A stretch of 64,000 nucleotides of DNA. Origin: Pseudoselenomonas ruminantium (GTDB lineage: Bacteria > Bacillota > Negativicutes > Selenomonadales > Selenomonadaceae). A model generated the notes under the pieces. That model was not told the DNA's origin, searched no databases, and saw only the letters and a list, made by a program, of their open reading frames with translations. The translations under genes were made by a program, and so were the position numbers. The number at the start of each line of letters is the position of its first letter. Position 1 is the stretch's first letter. The stretch spans positions 119,960-183,959 of the forward strand of contig SVBZ01000005.1 in NCBI GenBank assembly GCA_015058575.1, read 5' to 3'. Positions 24,735 through 32,112 of this stretch are shown one piece after another.

Positions 24735-25781
24735 ATGTGGAGTCTTTTGGGTGGTTTATCGCACGATATGGGTATTGACCTCGGTACGGCAAATACGCTG
24801 GTTCATGTAAAGGGCAGAGGTATTGTCCTGCGTGAGCCGTCGGTTGTCGCCATCAAAAGCGACACGGGAGATGTCCTGGCCGTTGGCGAAGAGGCCAAGC
24901 AGATGATCGGCCGTACGCCGGGCAACATTGTAGCAATCCGTCCGATGAAGGATGGTGTTATCGCTGATTTCGATGTGACCCAGGCAATGCTGAAATACTT
25001 CATCCGTAAGGCAATGGGCTCGAAGTCTTTCATGAGCTCGCGCCCGCGTGTTGTCGTTGGTGTGCCCTCAGGTGTTACGGAAGTTGAGAAACGTGCGGTC
25101 ATCGACGCTGCCCAGCAGGCAGGTGCACGTGAGGCATATCTGATTGAGGAGCCGATGGCTGCAGCTATCGGTGCTGGCCTGCCCGTCGAGGAAGCGACGG
25201 GCAGCATGGTTGTCGATATCGGTGGCGGCACGACGGAAATCGCAGTCATTTCGCTTGGCGGTATCGTTACGAGCCGTTCCATCCGCATTGGCGGTGATGA
25301 GATGGATTCGTCCATCGTGCAGTACATCAAGCGTATGTACAACCTCATGATTGGCGAGCGTACGGCTGAGGAGATCAAGATCAACATCGGTACGGCTATT
25401 GTCACACCGGATACGGACAAGACGATGGATATCCGTGGCCGTGACCTCGTAAGCGGTCTGCCGAAGACGCTGACGATTCAGGCAAAGGAAATCCGCGAGG
25501 CACTGAATGAACCGATCTATAAGATTATCGATGCAGTCAAGGGGACGCTGGAGAAGACTCCGCCAGAGCTTGCTGCTGATGTCATGGATCACGGCATCAT
25601 GATGACGGGCGGCGGTGCACTGCTTACGAATTTCGATAAGCTGCTTTCGCATGAGACGGGCATGCCGGTACTTGTTTCCGAGGATGCGCTTTCCTGCGTA
25701 GGTGAAGGTACGGGCAAATCGCTCGAGAACATCGAGCTGCTCAAACGTGTAGTCATGACCTCGAAGAAGTTGAGACAATGA
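24735..25781 (+). CDS. mreB: Rod-shape actin homologue MreB
   Basis: 348 residues. The actin-fold phosphate motifs are clear: '[20 protein letters not shown]' at the N-terminus, '[17 protein letters not shown]' near 160 and '[18 protein letters not shown]'. MreB filaments organise side-wall synthesis by PBP2 and RodA, both encoded downstream. The ATG is in GTAAAATGTGG with a moderate site (AAGGGAG). The stop overlaps mreC by 4 bases (ATGA). Confidence 0.97.
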   Translation: MWSLLGGLSHDMGIDLGTANTLVHVKGRGIVLREPSVVAIKSDTGDVLAVGEEAKQMIGRTPGNIVAIRPMKDGVIADFDVTQAMLKYFIRKAMGSKSFMSSRPRVVVGVPSGVTEVEKRAVIDAAQQAGAREAYLIEEPMAAAIGAGLPVEEATGSMVVDIGGGTTEIAVISLGGIVTSRSIRIGGDEMDSSIVQYIKRMYNLMIGERTAEEIKINIGTAIVTPDTDKTMDIRGRDLVSGLPKTLTIQAKEIREALNEPIYKIIDAVKGTLEKTPPELAADVMDHGIMMTGGGALLTNFDKLLSHETGMPVLVSEDALSCVGEGTGKSLENIELLKRVVMTSKKLRQ

Positions 25782-26737
25782 GCAACAGGGTAAGAAAAGA
25801 TAAGGATTCGCACCGCAAGCTATGGGCTGTGCTCTTCGTCATTGTTAGCTTGTTCTGCATCATTTTCTTTGCCGCCCGTGGGCGGTTTCAGGCACCAGTG
25901 AGCAGCAAGGCTGCTTTGCTGGTGCTCTCGCCGTTCCAGCAGGCGGTTTCCTGGGTGGGCAGCCAGGTGAGTCATGTCACGGGCAGCATTTGGGAAATCG
26001 TGACGGTGCATGAGCAGAACAGGATGCTGCGGAATGAAGTCGAGCAGCTGCGCGTGCAGAATCTTGAGGCCAGTGAAGCACTGGCGGAAAATGAGCGCTT
26101 GCGCACGCTGCTGGGCTACCGGCAGATGATGACGCAGTTCGATATGGTCGGTGCGCGTGTCATCGGCCGTGATTCGGCGACCTGGTCGAGTGTCATCATC
26201 ATTGACCGAGGCCAGAAGGATGGCGTCAATACCGATATGACAGTAGTGACGGAAAAAGGACTGGTTGGTCATATCCTCGAGGCTGGCTGGAACACATCGA
26301 AGGTGCAGCTTATCCTCGATCCGCGTTCTTCGGTCGGCACGATCGTGCAGCGGGCTGAGTCGCGTGTGGCAGGTATTGTCCAGGGGGATTTGGATAATCC
26401 TACGATGCCGCAGATGGTCAATATACCGAAGAATGCTGATGTGGTCGAGGGCGATGTCATCGTGACATCTGGTTTTGGCGGCACGTATCCGAAAGGTATC
26501 GTGGTCGGTATTGTCTCGTCGCTGCAGAATGATTCGGGCGGTTTGTTGAAGATTGGTTTGCTGGAGCCTGCGGTGGACTTCCAGAAACTGGAGGATGTCA
26601 TGGTCATCACGGAGTCGCGTGAAGCGCCGCCTGAGCCCATAAAGCCGCCAGCGCAGACGCCGGGAACCGAGACGGACCCTGCCGCGCAGGCAGCTGCGGC
26701 CAAGGCTGCTGACTCTGCTGAGGAGAATCCACAATGA
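25778..26737 (+). CDS. mreC: Rod-shape protein MreC
   Basis: 319 residues. One membrane helix (about 15-32) is followed by a coiled coil (about 70-112) and a two-barrel periplasmic domain with '[23 protein letters not shown]' and '[26 protein letters not shown]', as in MreC. The C-terminal 45 residues are Pro/Ala/Glu-rich. It links MreB to PBP2. It overlaps mreB and mreD by 4 bases on each side. Confidence 0.95.
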   Translation: MSNRVRKDKDSHRKLWAVLFVIVSLFCIIFFAARGRFQAPVSSKAALLVLSPFQQAVSWVGSQVSHVTGSIWEIVTVHEQNRMLRNEVEQLRVQNLEASEALAENERLRTLLGYRQMMTQFDMVGARVIGRDSATWSSVIIIDRGQKDGVNTDMTVVTEKGLVGHILEAGWNTSKVQLILDPRSSVGTIVQRAESRVAGIVQGDLDNPTMPQMVNIPKNADVVEGDVIVTSGFGGTYPKGIVVGIVSSLQNDSGGLLKIGLLEPAVDFQKLEDVMVITESREAPPEPIKPPAQTPGTETDPAAQAAAAKAADSAEENPQ

Positions 26738-27234
26738 GGAAGTTTGGAAGACTGGCATTATTTGTCATCGCATTATACGTCCTGCAGACTTCGCTGCTGC
26801 CGATGATTGCCTATCGTGGCATAAGCCCTGATCTCATGCTGCTCCTGACGGTTTCCTTCGCTTTTTTGCGGGGGGTGCGTCAGGGCGGGCTCATGGGGTT
26901 TTCTGTGGGGCTGCTGCAGGATTTGGCTTCGGGGACTTTCCTGGGCATCAATGCATTTACGCGTATGCTGTTGGGGATGTTTTTTGGCCGGTTCTCTGAC
27001 CGGGTGTTCAAGGAGCAGTTCTTTTTACCGGTCACAGCATCCATCACGGCAATTATCGCGAACTATTTTATTTTGGCGTTGCTTATGGTATTATTAGGTT
27101 ATCGCTTTAATCTGGTGAGCAGCTTGCAAACGATGCTTATACCGATGCTCATCTATCAATTGGCTTTTGCTTATCCAGTTCATCGGTTAACCTATGAGCT
27201 GGACAAGAAGCTGAGTGAAAAAGAAAAACACTGA
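26734..27234 (+). CDS. mreD: Rod-shape membrane protein MreD
   Basis: 166 residues with five or so membrane helices and 'GISPDLMLLLTVSFAFLRG' near the N-terminus, plus 'GLLQDLASGTFLGINAFTRMLLG', the common MreD core. It is the third member of the MreBCD complex and begins in a 4-base overlap with mreC. The length is typical. Confidence 0.92.
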   Translation: MRKFGRLALFVIALYVLQTSLLPMIAYRGISPDLMLLLTVSFAFLRGVRQGGLMGFSVGLLQDLASGTFLGINAFTRMLLGMFFGRFSDRVFKEQFFLPVTASITAIIANYFILALLMVLLGYRFNLVSSLQTMLIPMLIYQLAFAYPVHRLTYELDKKLSEKEKH

Positions 27235-27236
27235 TT

Positions 27237-27260
27237 AAGGCACCTTGCGGGGTGCCTTTC
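27237..27260 (+). terminator. Weak terminator or processing hairpin after mreD
   Basis: AAGGCACC and GGTGCCTT form an 8-bp stem with loop TTGCGG, followed by TCGTT, a poor U tract. It probably lowers read-through from mreBCD into mrdA rather than ending it. Confidence 0.6.
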
Positions 27261-27279
27261 GTTATGGGAGAGATATTTC

Positions 27280-29073
27280 TTGGTCGAAAATGACGAATTT
27301 GGCGGCAGAATAAAGGTACTGAGCTGGCTATGCGTACTGGTTGTTGCCGTACTCATCGGCCGCGCCGGTTATTTGCAGATTTATGATGGTGAGTATTATG
27401 CGGCGCTTGCTGAAGGCAATCGCATCCGCATCATACCATCGATGGCACCGCGTGGGACGTTCTATGACCGCAATGGCAATCTGCTGGTACAGAATCGTCC
27501 GGGCTTTACGGTATCCTTGCTGCCGCTTACGGCACCGATTTCTGATGATGTCATTGCGCGTCTGTCGGAGCTTGTCAAGGTGCCTGTGCCCAAAATCAAA
27601 GAGAAGATTGCCGCGCACAGCGGCTTCGATCCGATCCGTATCAAGGCGGATGTCACGCCGGATATCGTGACGATAATCGAAGAGCAGAAAAACAAGTATC
27701 CCGGCGTTGTCATTGAGGTGCAGCCAATCCGTGATTATACCAATAAGCAGGAAGCGGCGCATACCTATGGCTACGTCAGTGAAATCAATGATATGGAGCT
27801 GGAGAAACTCAAGGATCAAGGGTATAAGTCTGGTGATATCATTGGTAAGTTCGGTCTGGAGAAAGTTTATGATAAGGAGCTGCGCGGTGAAAACGGTGGT
27901 CAGCAGGTAGAGGTCGATGTATCGGGCAAGCCGGTGCAGATTATCGGCAGGAAAGACCCCATTCCCGGGGACGATCTCTATCTGACGATCGATGAGGGGC
28001 TGCAGACGGCGGCAGAGAAGGCCGTCGACGAGCAGCTGAAACTCATCCATGCCAATGCAGCGGCGGCGGTAGCGATGAATCCGCAGACCGGCGAGATACT
28101 GGCCATCGTCAGCCGCCCGGCATTTGATCCGAACTTGTTTGCCCATGGCATTTCCACGAAGGATTGGAATGCATTGAATAAAAATCCCTACCATCCGATG
28201 GATAATAAGGCCATCACGGGGGAATATCCGCCGGGTTCGACGTTCAAAATCGTGACGGGCACGGCGGCTTTGACCGAAGGAGTCGTTTCGCCAGAGGAAC
28301 TTATCAACGATACCGGACGTCATTGGATTATCCCGAAGGGAAATGCCGAGGGCGAGGCATTGGGCCTCATCAATTTCCGGCAGGCTATGGCACACTCGGA
28401 TAACGTCTATTTCTATGAGATGGGTAACCGCCTGGGCATTGACCGTCTGGAAAAATATGCGCGGATGTTTGGCCTTGGCAAGACGACGGGCATTGATCTT
28501 CCGTATGAGGCGTCCGGTTTGGTCGCAAACCGCAAGTATAAGGAACTGAACTTCGAAGACGGCGAATGGTATCTGTCGGAGACTTTCGATGCGGCTATTG
28601 GTCAGGGCTTCAATCTGGTGACGCCGTTGCAGGCGGCCATGCTGATGGGCGAGATTGCCGCGGATGGCAAGCGCTTCCGCCCGCATGTCGTGCAGCGGAT
28701 CGTCGGACCTGATGGCAAGACGGTCAAAGAATTCAAGCCGGAGCTGCTGTCGACGCTGGATGTCACGCCTTCGGTATTGAAGCTGGTGCAGGATGGCCTG
28801 CATGATGTCACGAAGTATGGTACAGCAGCTTCGTCCTTCCAGGGCTTCAACATCGATATCGCTGGCAAGACGGGCACGGCAGAGAATCCTCATGGCCGCG
28901 ACCACGGCTGGTTTGTCGCTTATGGGCCGTTTGACAATCCGACAATCGTCGTAGCGGTCATCGTCGAGCAGGGCGGTTTTGGTTCGCAGTCGGCAGTACC
29001 GATTGGCCGCAAAATCCTTGAAGCTGCGTTTGGTGTCAATCAGCCCGGCGATAAGGAACAGGCAAAACAGTAA
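27280..29073 (+). CDS. mrdA: Elongation transpeptidase PBP2 (MrdA)
   Basis: 597-residue class B penicillin-binding protein. It has an N-terminal membrane helix (18-35), a pedestal domain with 'PRGTFYDRNGNLLV', and a transpeptidase domain with S320 in 'PPGSTFKIVTG', the SDN motif in 'AHSDNVYFYEMG' and KTG at about 530 (AGKTGTAE). It cross-links side-wall peptidoglycan with RodA and MreBCD. The TTG start has GGGAGAGA upstream. As the only class B PBP in the window, and with no ftsI in the dcw cluster, it is worth comparing with the genome's other PBPs. MrdA rather than FtsI is inferred from the mre context. Confidence 0.94.
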   Translation: MVENDEFGGRIKVLSWLCVLVVAVLIGRAGYLQIYDGEYYAALAEGNRIRIIPSMAPRGTFYDRNGNLLVQNRPGFTVSLLPLTAPISDDVIARLSELVKVPVPKIKEKIAAHSGFDPIRIKADVTPDIVTIIEEQKNKYPGVVIEVQPIRDYTNKQEAAHTYGYVSEINDMELEKLKDQGYKSGDIIGKFGLEKVYDKELRGENGGQQVEVDVSGKPVQIIGRKDPIPGDDLYLTIDEGLQTAAEKAVDEQLKLIHANAAAAVAMNPQTGEILAIVSRPAFDPNLFAHGISTKDWNALNKNPYHPMDNKAITGEYPPGSTFKIVTGTAALTEGVVSPEELINDTGRHWIIPKGNAEGEALGLINFRQAMAHSDNVYFYEMGNRLGIDRLEKYARMFGLGKTTGIDLPYEASGLVANRKYKELNFEDGEWYLSETFDAAIGQGFNLVTPLQAAMLMGEIAADGKRFRPHVVQRIVGPDGKTVKEFKPELLSTLDVTPSVLKLVQDGLHDVTKYGTAASSFQGFNIDIAGKTGTAENPHGRDHGWFVAYGPFDNPTIVVAVIVEQGGFGSQSAVPIGRKILEAAFGVNQPGDKEQAKQ

Positions 29074-29111
29074 GCAAGTCATATAAAATATAAGTAGAAG
29101 TGAGGACAGCC

Positions 29112-29783
29112 ATGAGTGATGAGATTGTAAAGATCAAGGGCAGCAAGTCTGGTCTGCAGCTTAGCTTTGCAGAAGGCGCTGCTTTTGCGGCTGTGCGCAA
29201 GGACATCGAGGAAAAGCTGGTATCCGGCACGGGGTTTTTCCTGCGTGGTACACTGGTGCTGCTTCCAAAGGATGCTTTTTCCGAGGCAGAGCGTGCGCAG
29301 CTGCAGAAAATGTTCCATGAACATGGACTGATTTGCCGGACGATGAATCCTGAGGCTCAGCAAACCCCGTCGGAGCAAGTGCGCCGGGAAAATGAGCAGG
29401 AGAAAGAACGGCAGGCAGCCGCTCAGGCGCAAAAGGCGTCCAGAAAAGAAAAAGTTCAGGAGATGGTTGTTGTTAACCGTACCTTGCGCGGCGGCCAGGA
29501 AATCCGCACGGAGAGTTCGGTTATGGTTTGTGGCAATGTCAATCCTGGGGCGCAAATCATTGCTGGTGGCAGCATCGATATCCGGGGAACCTGCCGCGGG
29601 ATGGTACATGCGGGAGCCTTTGGGGACAATACGGCATTCATCATTGCCGATCATCTGATGCCGACGCAGATCCGCATCTCGAATCTGATTGCACGGTCAC
29701 CGGACGAGATGGAAAAGACAGAGCGAGCTGAGCGGGCTTCCATCAAAGAAGGCCGCATTGTGATTGAACCAATAGAAAGGTAG
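29112..29783 (+). CDS. minC: Septum-site inhibitor MinC
   Basis: 223 residues from ATG 29112 (GAGG 6 bases upstream); the track's GTG at 29100 is less likely. The N-terminal domain (VKIKGSKSGLQLSF) is followed by a charged Gln/Lys linker (about 90-118) and the C-terminal beta-helix with 'GGQEIRTESSVMVCGNVNPGAQI' and 'GSIDIRGTCRGMVHAGAFGD', typical of MinC. It blocks FtsZ assembly away from midcell and is recruited by MinD. Confidence 0.95.
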   Translation: MSDEIVKIKGSKSGLQLSFAEGAAFAAVRKDIEEKLVSGTGFFLRGTLVLLPKDAFSEAERAQLQKMFHEHGLICRTMNPEAQQTPSEQVRRENEQEKERQAAAQAQKASRKEKVQEMVVVNRTLRGGQEIRTESSVMVCGNVNPGAQIIAGGSIDIRGTCRGMVHAGAFGDNTAFIIADHLMPTQIRISNLIARSPDEMEKTERAERASIKEGRIVIEPIER

Positions 29784-29794
29784 GAACGGACAAT

Positions 29795-30583
29795 ATGAGT
29801 GAAATCTATGTAATTACCTCCGGTAAAGGCGGCGTGGGCAAGACGACGACGACGGCAAATCTCGGTGTGGGGCTTGCAATGCGTGGCAAGAAGGTTGTGC
29901 TGGTCGATACGGATACGGGGCTTAGAAACCTCGATCTGCTCCTGGGGCTTGAAAACCGTATCATGTATGATCTGATTGATGTTACCGAGGGCCGCGTTCC
30001 TTACAAGAAAGCATTGGTTCGCCATAAGAAATATGATACGCTCTTCCTGCTGCCAACGTCGCAGGTCAAAGATAAGATGGCTGTGAATCCCGAGCAGCTT
30101 GTCGCACTTTGCAAGGAGCTGCGCAAGGAGTTTGACTATATCCTTATCGACTGCCCGGCGGGTATCGAGCAGGGATTCAAGACGGCAATCGCGGCTGCTG
30201 ATACAGCGCTTGTTGTCACGATGCCGGAGATTTCAGCGGTACGTGATGCGGATAAGATCATTGGTGAGCTTGGACGTGCCGATAAGCAGGATATCAAGCT
30301 CATCGTCAATCGTATCCGTCCGCAGATGGTTGAAAACGGCGATATGCTCGATATGAGTGATATCAACGATATCCTTTCAATCGACTGCATCGGGCAGGTG
30401 CCCGATGACATCAAGGTCGTCACAAGCACGAACAAGGGCGAGCCCTGCATCACGATGGATGATTCGCAGGCTGGTACTGCTTACCGCAACATTGTTGCCC
30501 GTATGTGTGGCGAGAGTGTGCCGTTCATGGAATTTGCCAAAGAGGGCTTCTGGGCACGTCTCAAGCATGTTTTCGGTAAATAA
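29795..30583 (+). CDS. minD: Septum-site ATPase MinD
   Basis: 262 residues. The deviant Walker A 'SGKGGVGKTTTTANLG' is at the N-terminus, with 'VVLVDTDTGLRNLDLLLG' and 'YILIDCPAGIEQGFKTAI'. The C-terminal 'FWARLKHVFGK' is the amphipathic membrane-targeting helix. It carries MinC to the membrane and is released by MinE, the next gene. It is distinguished from FlhG by its lack of the DQAxxLR N-terminus. Confidence 0.97.
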   Translation: MSEIYVITSGKGGVGKTTTTANLGVGLAMRGKKVVLVDTDTGLRNLDLLLGLENRIMYDLIDVTEGRVPYKKALVRHKKYDTLFLLPTSQVKDKMAVNPEQLVALCKELRKEFDYILIDCPAGIEQGFKTAIAAADTALVVTMPEISAVRDADKIIGELGRADKQDIKLIVNRIRPQMVENGDMLDMSDINDILSIDCIGQVPDDIKVVTSTNKGEPCITMDDSQAGTAYRNIVARMCGESVPFMEFAKEGFWARLKHVFGK

Positions 30584-30594
30584 GGAGGATTCGT

Positions 30595-30867
30595 ATGATA
30601 GACGCATTGATGAAGATTTTCGGCAAAAAAGAACAGTCTGGCAAGATTGCCCGGGACCGCCTGAAGGTCGTACTCATTCATGATCGTGCCAACATTTCTC
30701 CGGAAGTCATGGAGAACCTCAAGAACGATATCATCAAGGTGATTTCCAACTACATGGAGATCAATCAGCATGATATGGATATCTCGCTGGCAAATGATGA
30801 TGATTCCGTGGCACTCGTTGCCAACATCCCGGTCAGCCGTATGAAACACGACAAAGGCGCCCATTGA
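30595..30867 (+). CDS. minE: Division topological factor MinE
   Basis: 90 residues. An N-terminal amphipathic segment (MIDALMKIFGK), the MinD-binding region 'ARDRLKVVLIHDRANISPEVM' and a C-terminal beta-rich dimer domain match MinE. It stimulates MinD ATPase and drives pole-to-pole oscillation. AAGGAGG is 6 bases before the ATG. Having MinE means site selection is oscillatory rather than of the DivIVA/MinJ type. Confidence 0.95.
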   Translation: MIDALMKIFGKKEQSGKIARDRLKVVLIHDRANISPEVMENLKNDIIKVISNYMEINQHDMDISLANDDDSVALVANIPVSRMKHDKGAH

Positions 30868-30884
30868 GAGATGAATAAGAAGAA

Positions 30885-31988
30885 ATGACGAAAAGTATAT
30901 TACGTCGCACGGATTTTACCTTACTGGCCGCGACTTTGGGCATTGTACTTATGAGCCTGATCATCATCGGCAGTGCGACCCATATCAATACACCTAGTGA
31001 CGACCGTTATTGGTACGTGGCTCGTCAAGGGCTCTTTGCTTTGATGAACATCGGTCTGGCTGTGTTTTTGATGAACTTTGACTATAAGATGCTGCAGGGC
31101 TATGGCAACCGGCTTTATGTGTTCAATCTCATCATGCTGGTGGCCGTAATGCTTATCGGCCAGTCGGCCCTTGGCGCGCAGCGCTGGATTTCGATTGGGC
31201 CAATCAGCATCCAGCCGTCAGAGTTTTCGAAGCTCATCATGATCATTTCGCTCGCAGCGATGCTTGAGGAGCGGGTTGGCAAGCTGAATACGCTTCATGA
31301 CCTATTGCCGGTGGCGGCCTATGTCGGTGTGCCGTTTCTATTGGTCCTCAAGCAGCCGGATCTTGGTACTTCGCTGGTGTTCATGGCGATTTTCTTTGGC
31401 ATGATTTTCATCAGTGGCATAAATTTGCGGCTGCTAGGTGGGATATTTGCAGCGGGCATAGCGATGATGCCGCTGCTCTGGCATGTGCTCAAAGATTACC
31501 AGAAGATGCGCATCATGGTCTTTATGGACCCGAATGTCGATCCTCTGGGGTCGGGTTATCACATCATCCAATCGAAGATAGCCATCGGGTCGGGTATGCT
31601 GTTTGGCAAAGGACTGTTTGGTGGCACGCAGAGCCAGCTGAACTTCCTGCCAGAGAATCATACGGACTTTATATTCGCCGTTGTCGGCGAGGAGCTCGGC
31701 TTTATCGGCGTGACGTTCCTGCTGCTGTTATACCTTGTCGTCCTATGGCGTGGCGTGGCGATTGCGCGCGATGCCAGTGACATGTTCGGACGGCTGCTGG
31801 CCGTTGGCATCACTTCGATGCTGGCCTTCCATGTGCTGGTAAATGTAGGCATGACGCTGGGAATCATGCCGGTAACAGGTATTCCGTTGCCGCTTATGAG
31901 CTATGGTGTCAGTTCACTGACAACCAATATCATGGCGATTGCGATACTCTTGAATATCCAATTGCGAAAACAAAAATTGCTGTTCTAG
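30885..31988 (+). CDS. rodA: SEDS peptidoglycan polymerase RodA
   Basis: 367-residue SEDS protein with about ten membrane helices. Family motifs are 'GAQRWISIGPISIQPSEFSKL', 'KQPDLGTSLVFMAIFFGM', 'LPENHTDFIFAVVGEELGF' and 'MTLGIMPVTGIPLPLMSYG'. SEDS proteins polymerise lipid II with a partner class B PBP. Context (mre, mrdA, min) indicates RodA rather than FtsW. FtsW is missing from the dcw cluster in this window, so a division role cannot be fully excluded. It starts 17 bases after minE. Confidence 0.92.
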   Translation: MTKSILRRTDFTLLAATLGIVLMSLIIIGSATHINTPSDDRYWYVARQGLFALMNIGLAVFLMNFDYKMLQGYGNRLYVFNLIMLVAVMLIGQSALGAQRWISIGPISIQPSEFSKLIMIISLAAMLEERVGKLNTLHDLLPVAAYVGVPFLLVLKQPDLGTSLVFMAIFFGMIFISGINLRLLGGIFAAGIAMMPLLWHVLKDYQKMRIMVFMDPNVDPLGSGYHIIQSKIAIGSGMLFGKGLFGGTQSQLNFLPENHTDFIFAVVGEELGFIGVTFLLLLYLVVLWRGVAIARDASDMFGRLLAVGITSMLAFHVLVNVGMTLGIMPVTGIPLPLMSYGVSSLTTNIMAIAILLNIQLRKQKLLF

Positions 31989-32000
31989 CAGCATGATAGG

Positions 32001-32063
32001 CCTTCTCCGGGGATGCCGCCGGCATCCCGCGCCTGCTGGCGCCCTGTAGGGGAAGGTTTTTTT
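32001..32063 (+). terminator. Branched terminator after rodA
   Basis: An outer stem CCTTCTCC (32001-32008) with GGGGAAGG (32049-32056) encloses two inner hairpins, GGGATGCC/GGCATCCC with loop GCC and GCGCC/GGCGC with loop TGCT. Seven T follow. This three-way structure is more elaborate than a usual terminator. Confidence 0.85.
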
Positions 32064-32112
32064 ACAGATAGAGATATAAGAATGAAATGATTCGGAACTG
32101 AATGATGGAGGA

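Noticed and set aside
27328-29082. 584-residue antisense ORF across mrdA
   Set aside because: It is the complement of PBP2, whose motifs (STFK, SDN, KTG) are intact on the plus strand. The antisense product shows no domain pattern and is rich in Arg/Ile/His, as expected for a shadow frame.
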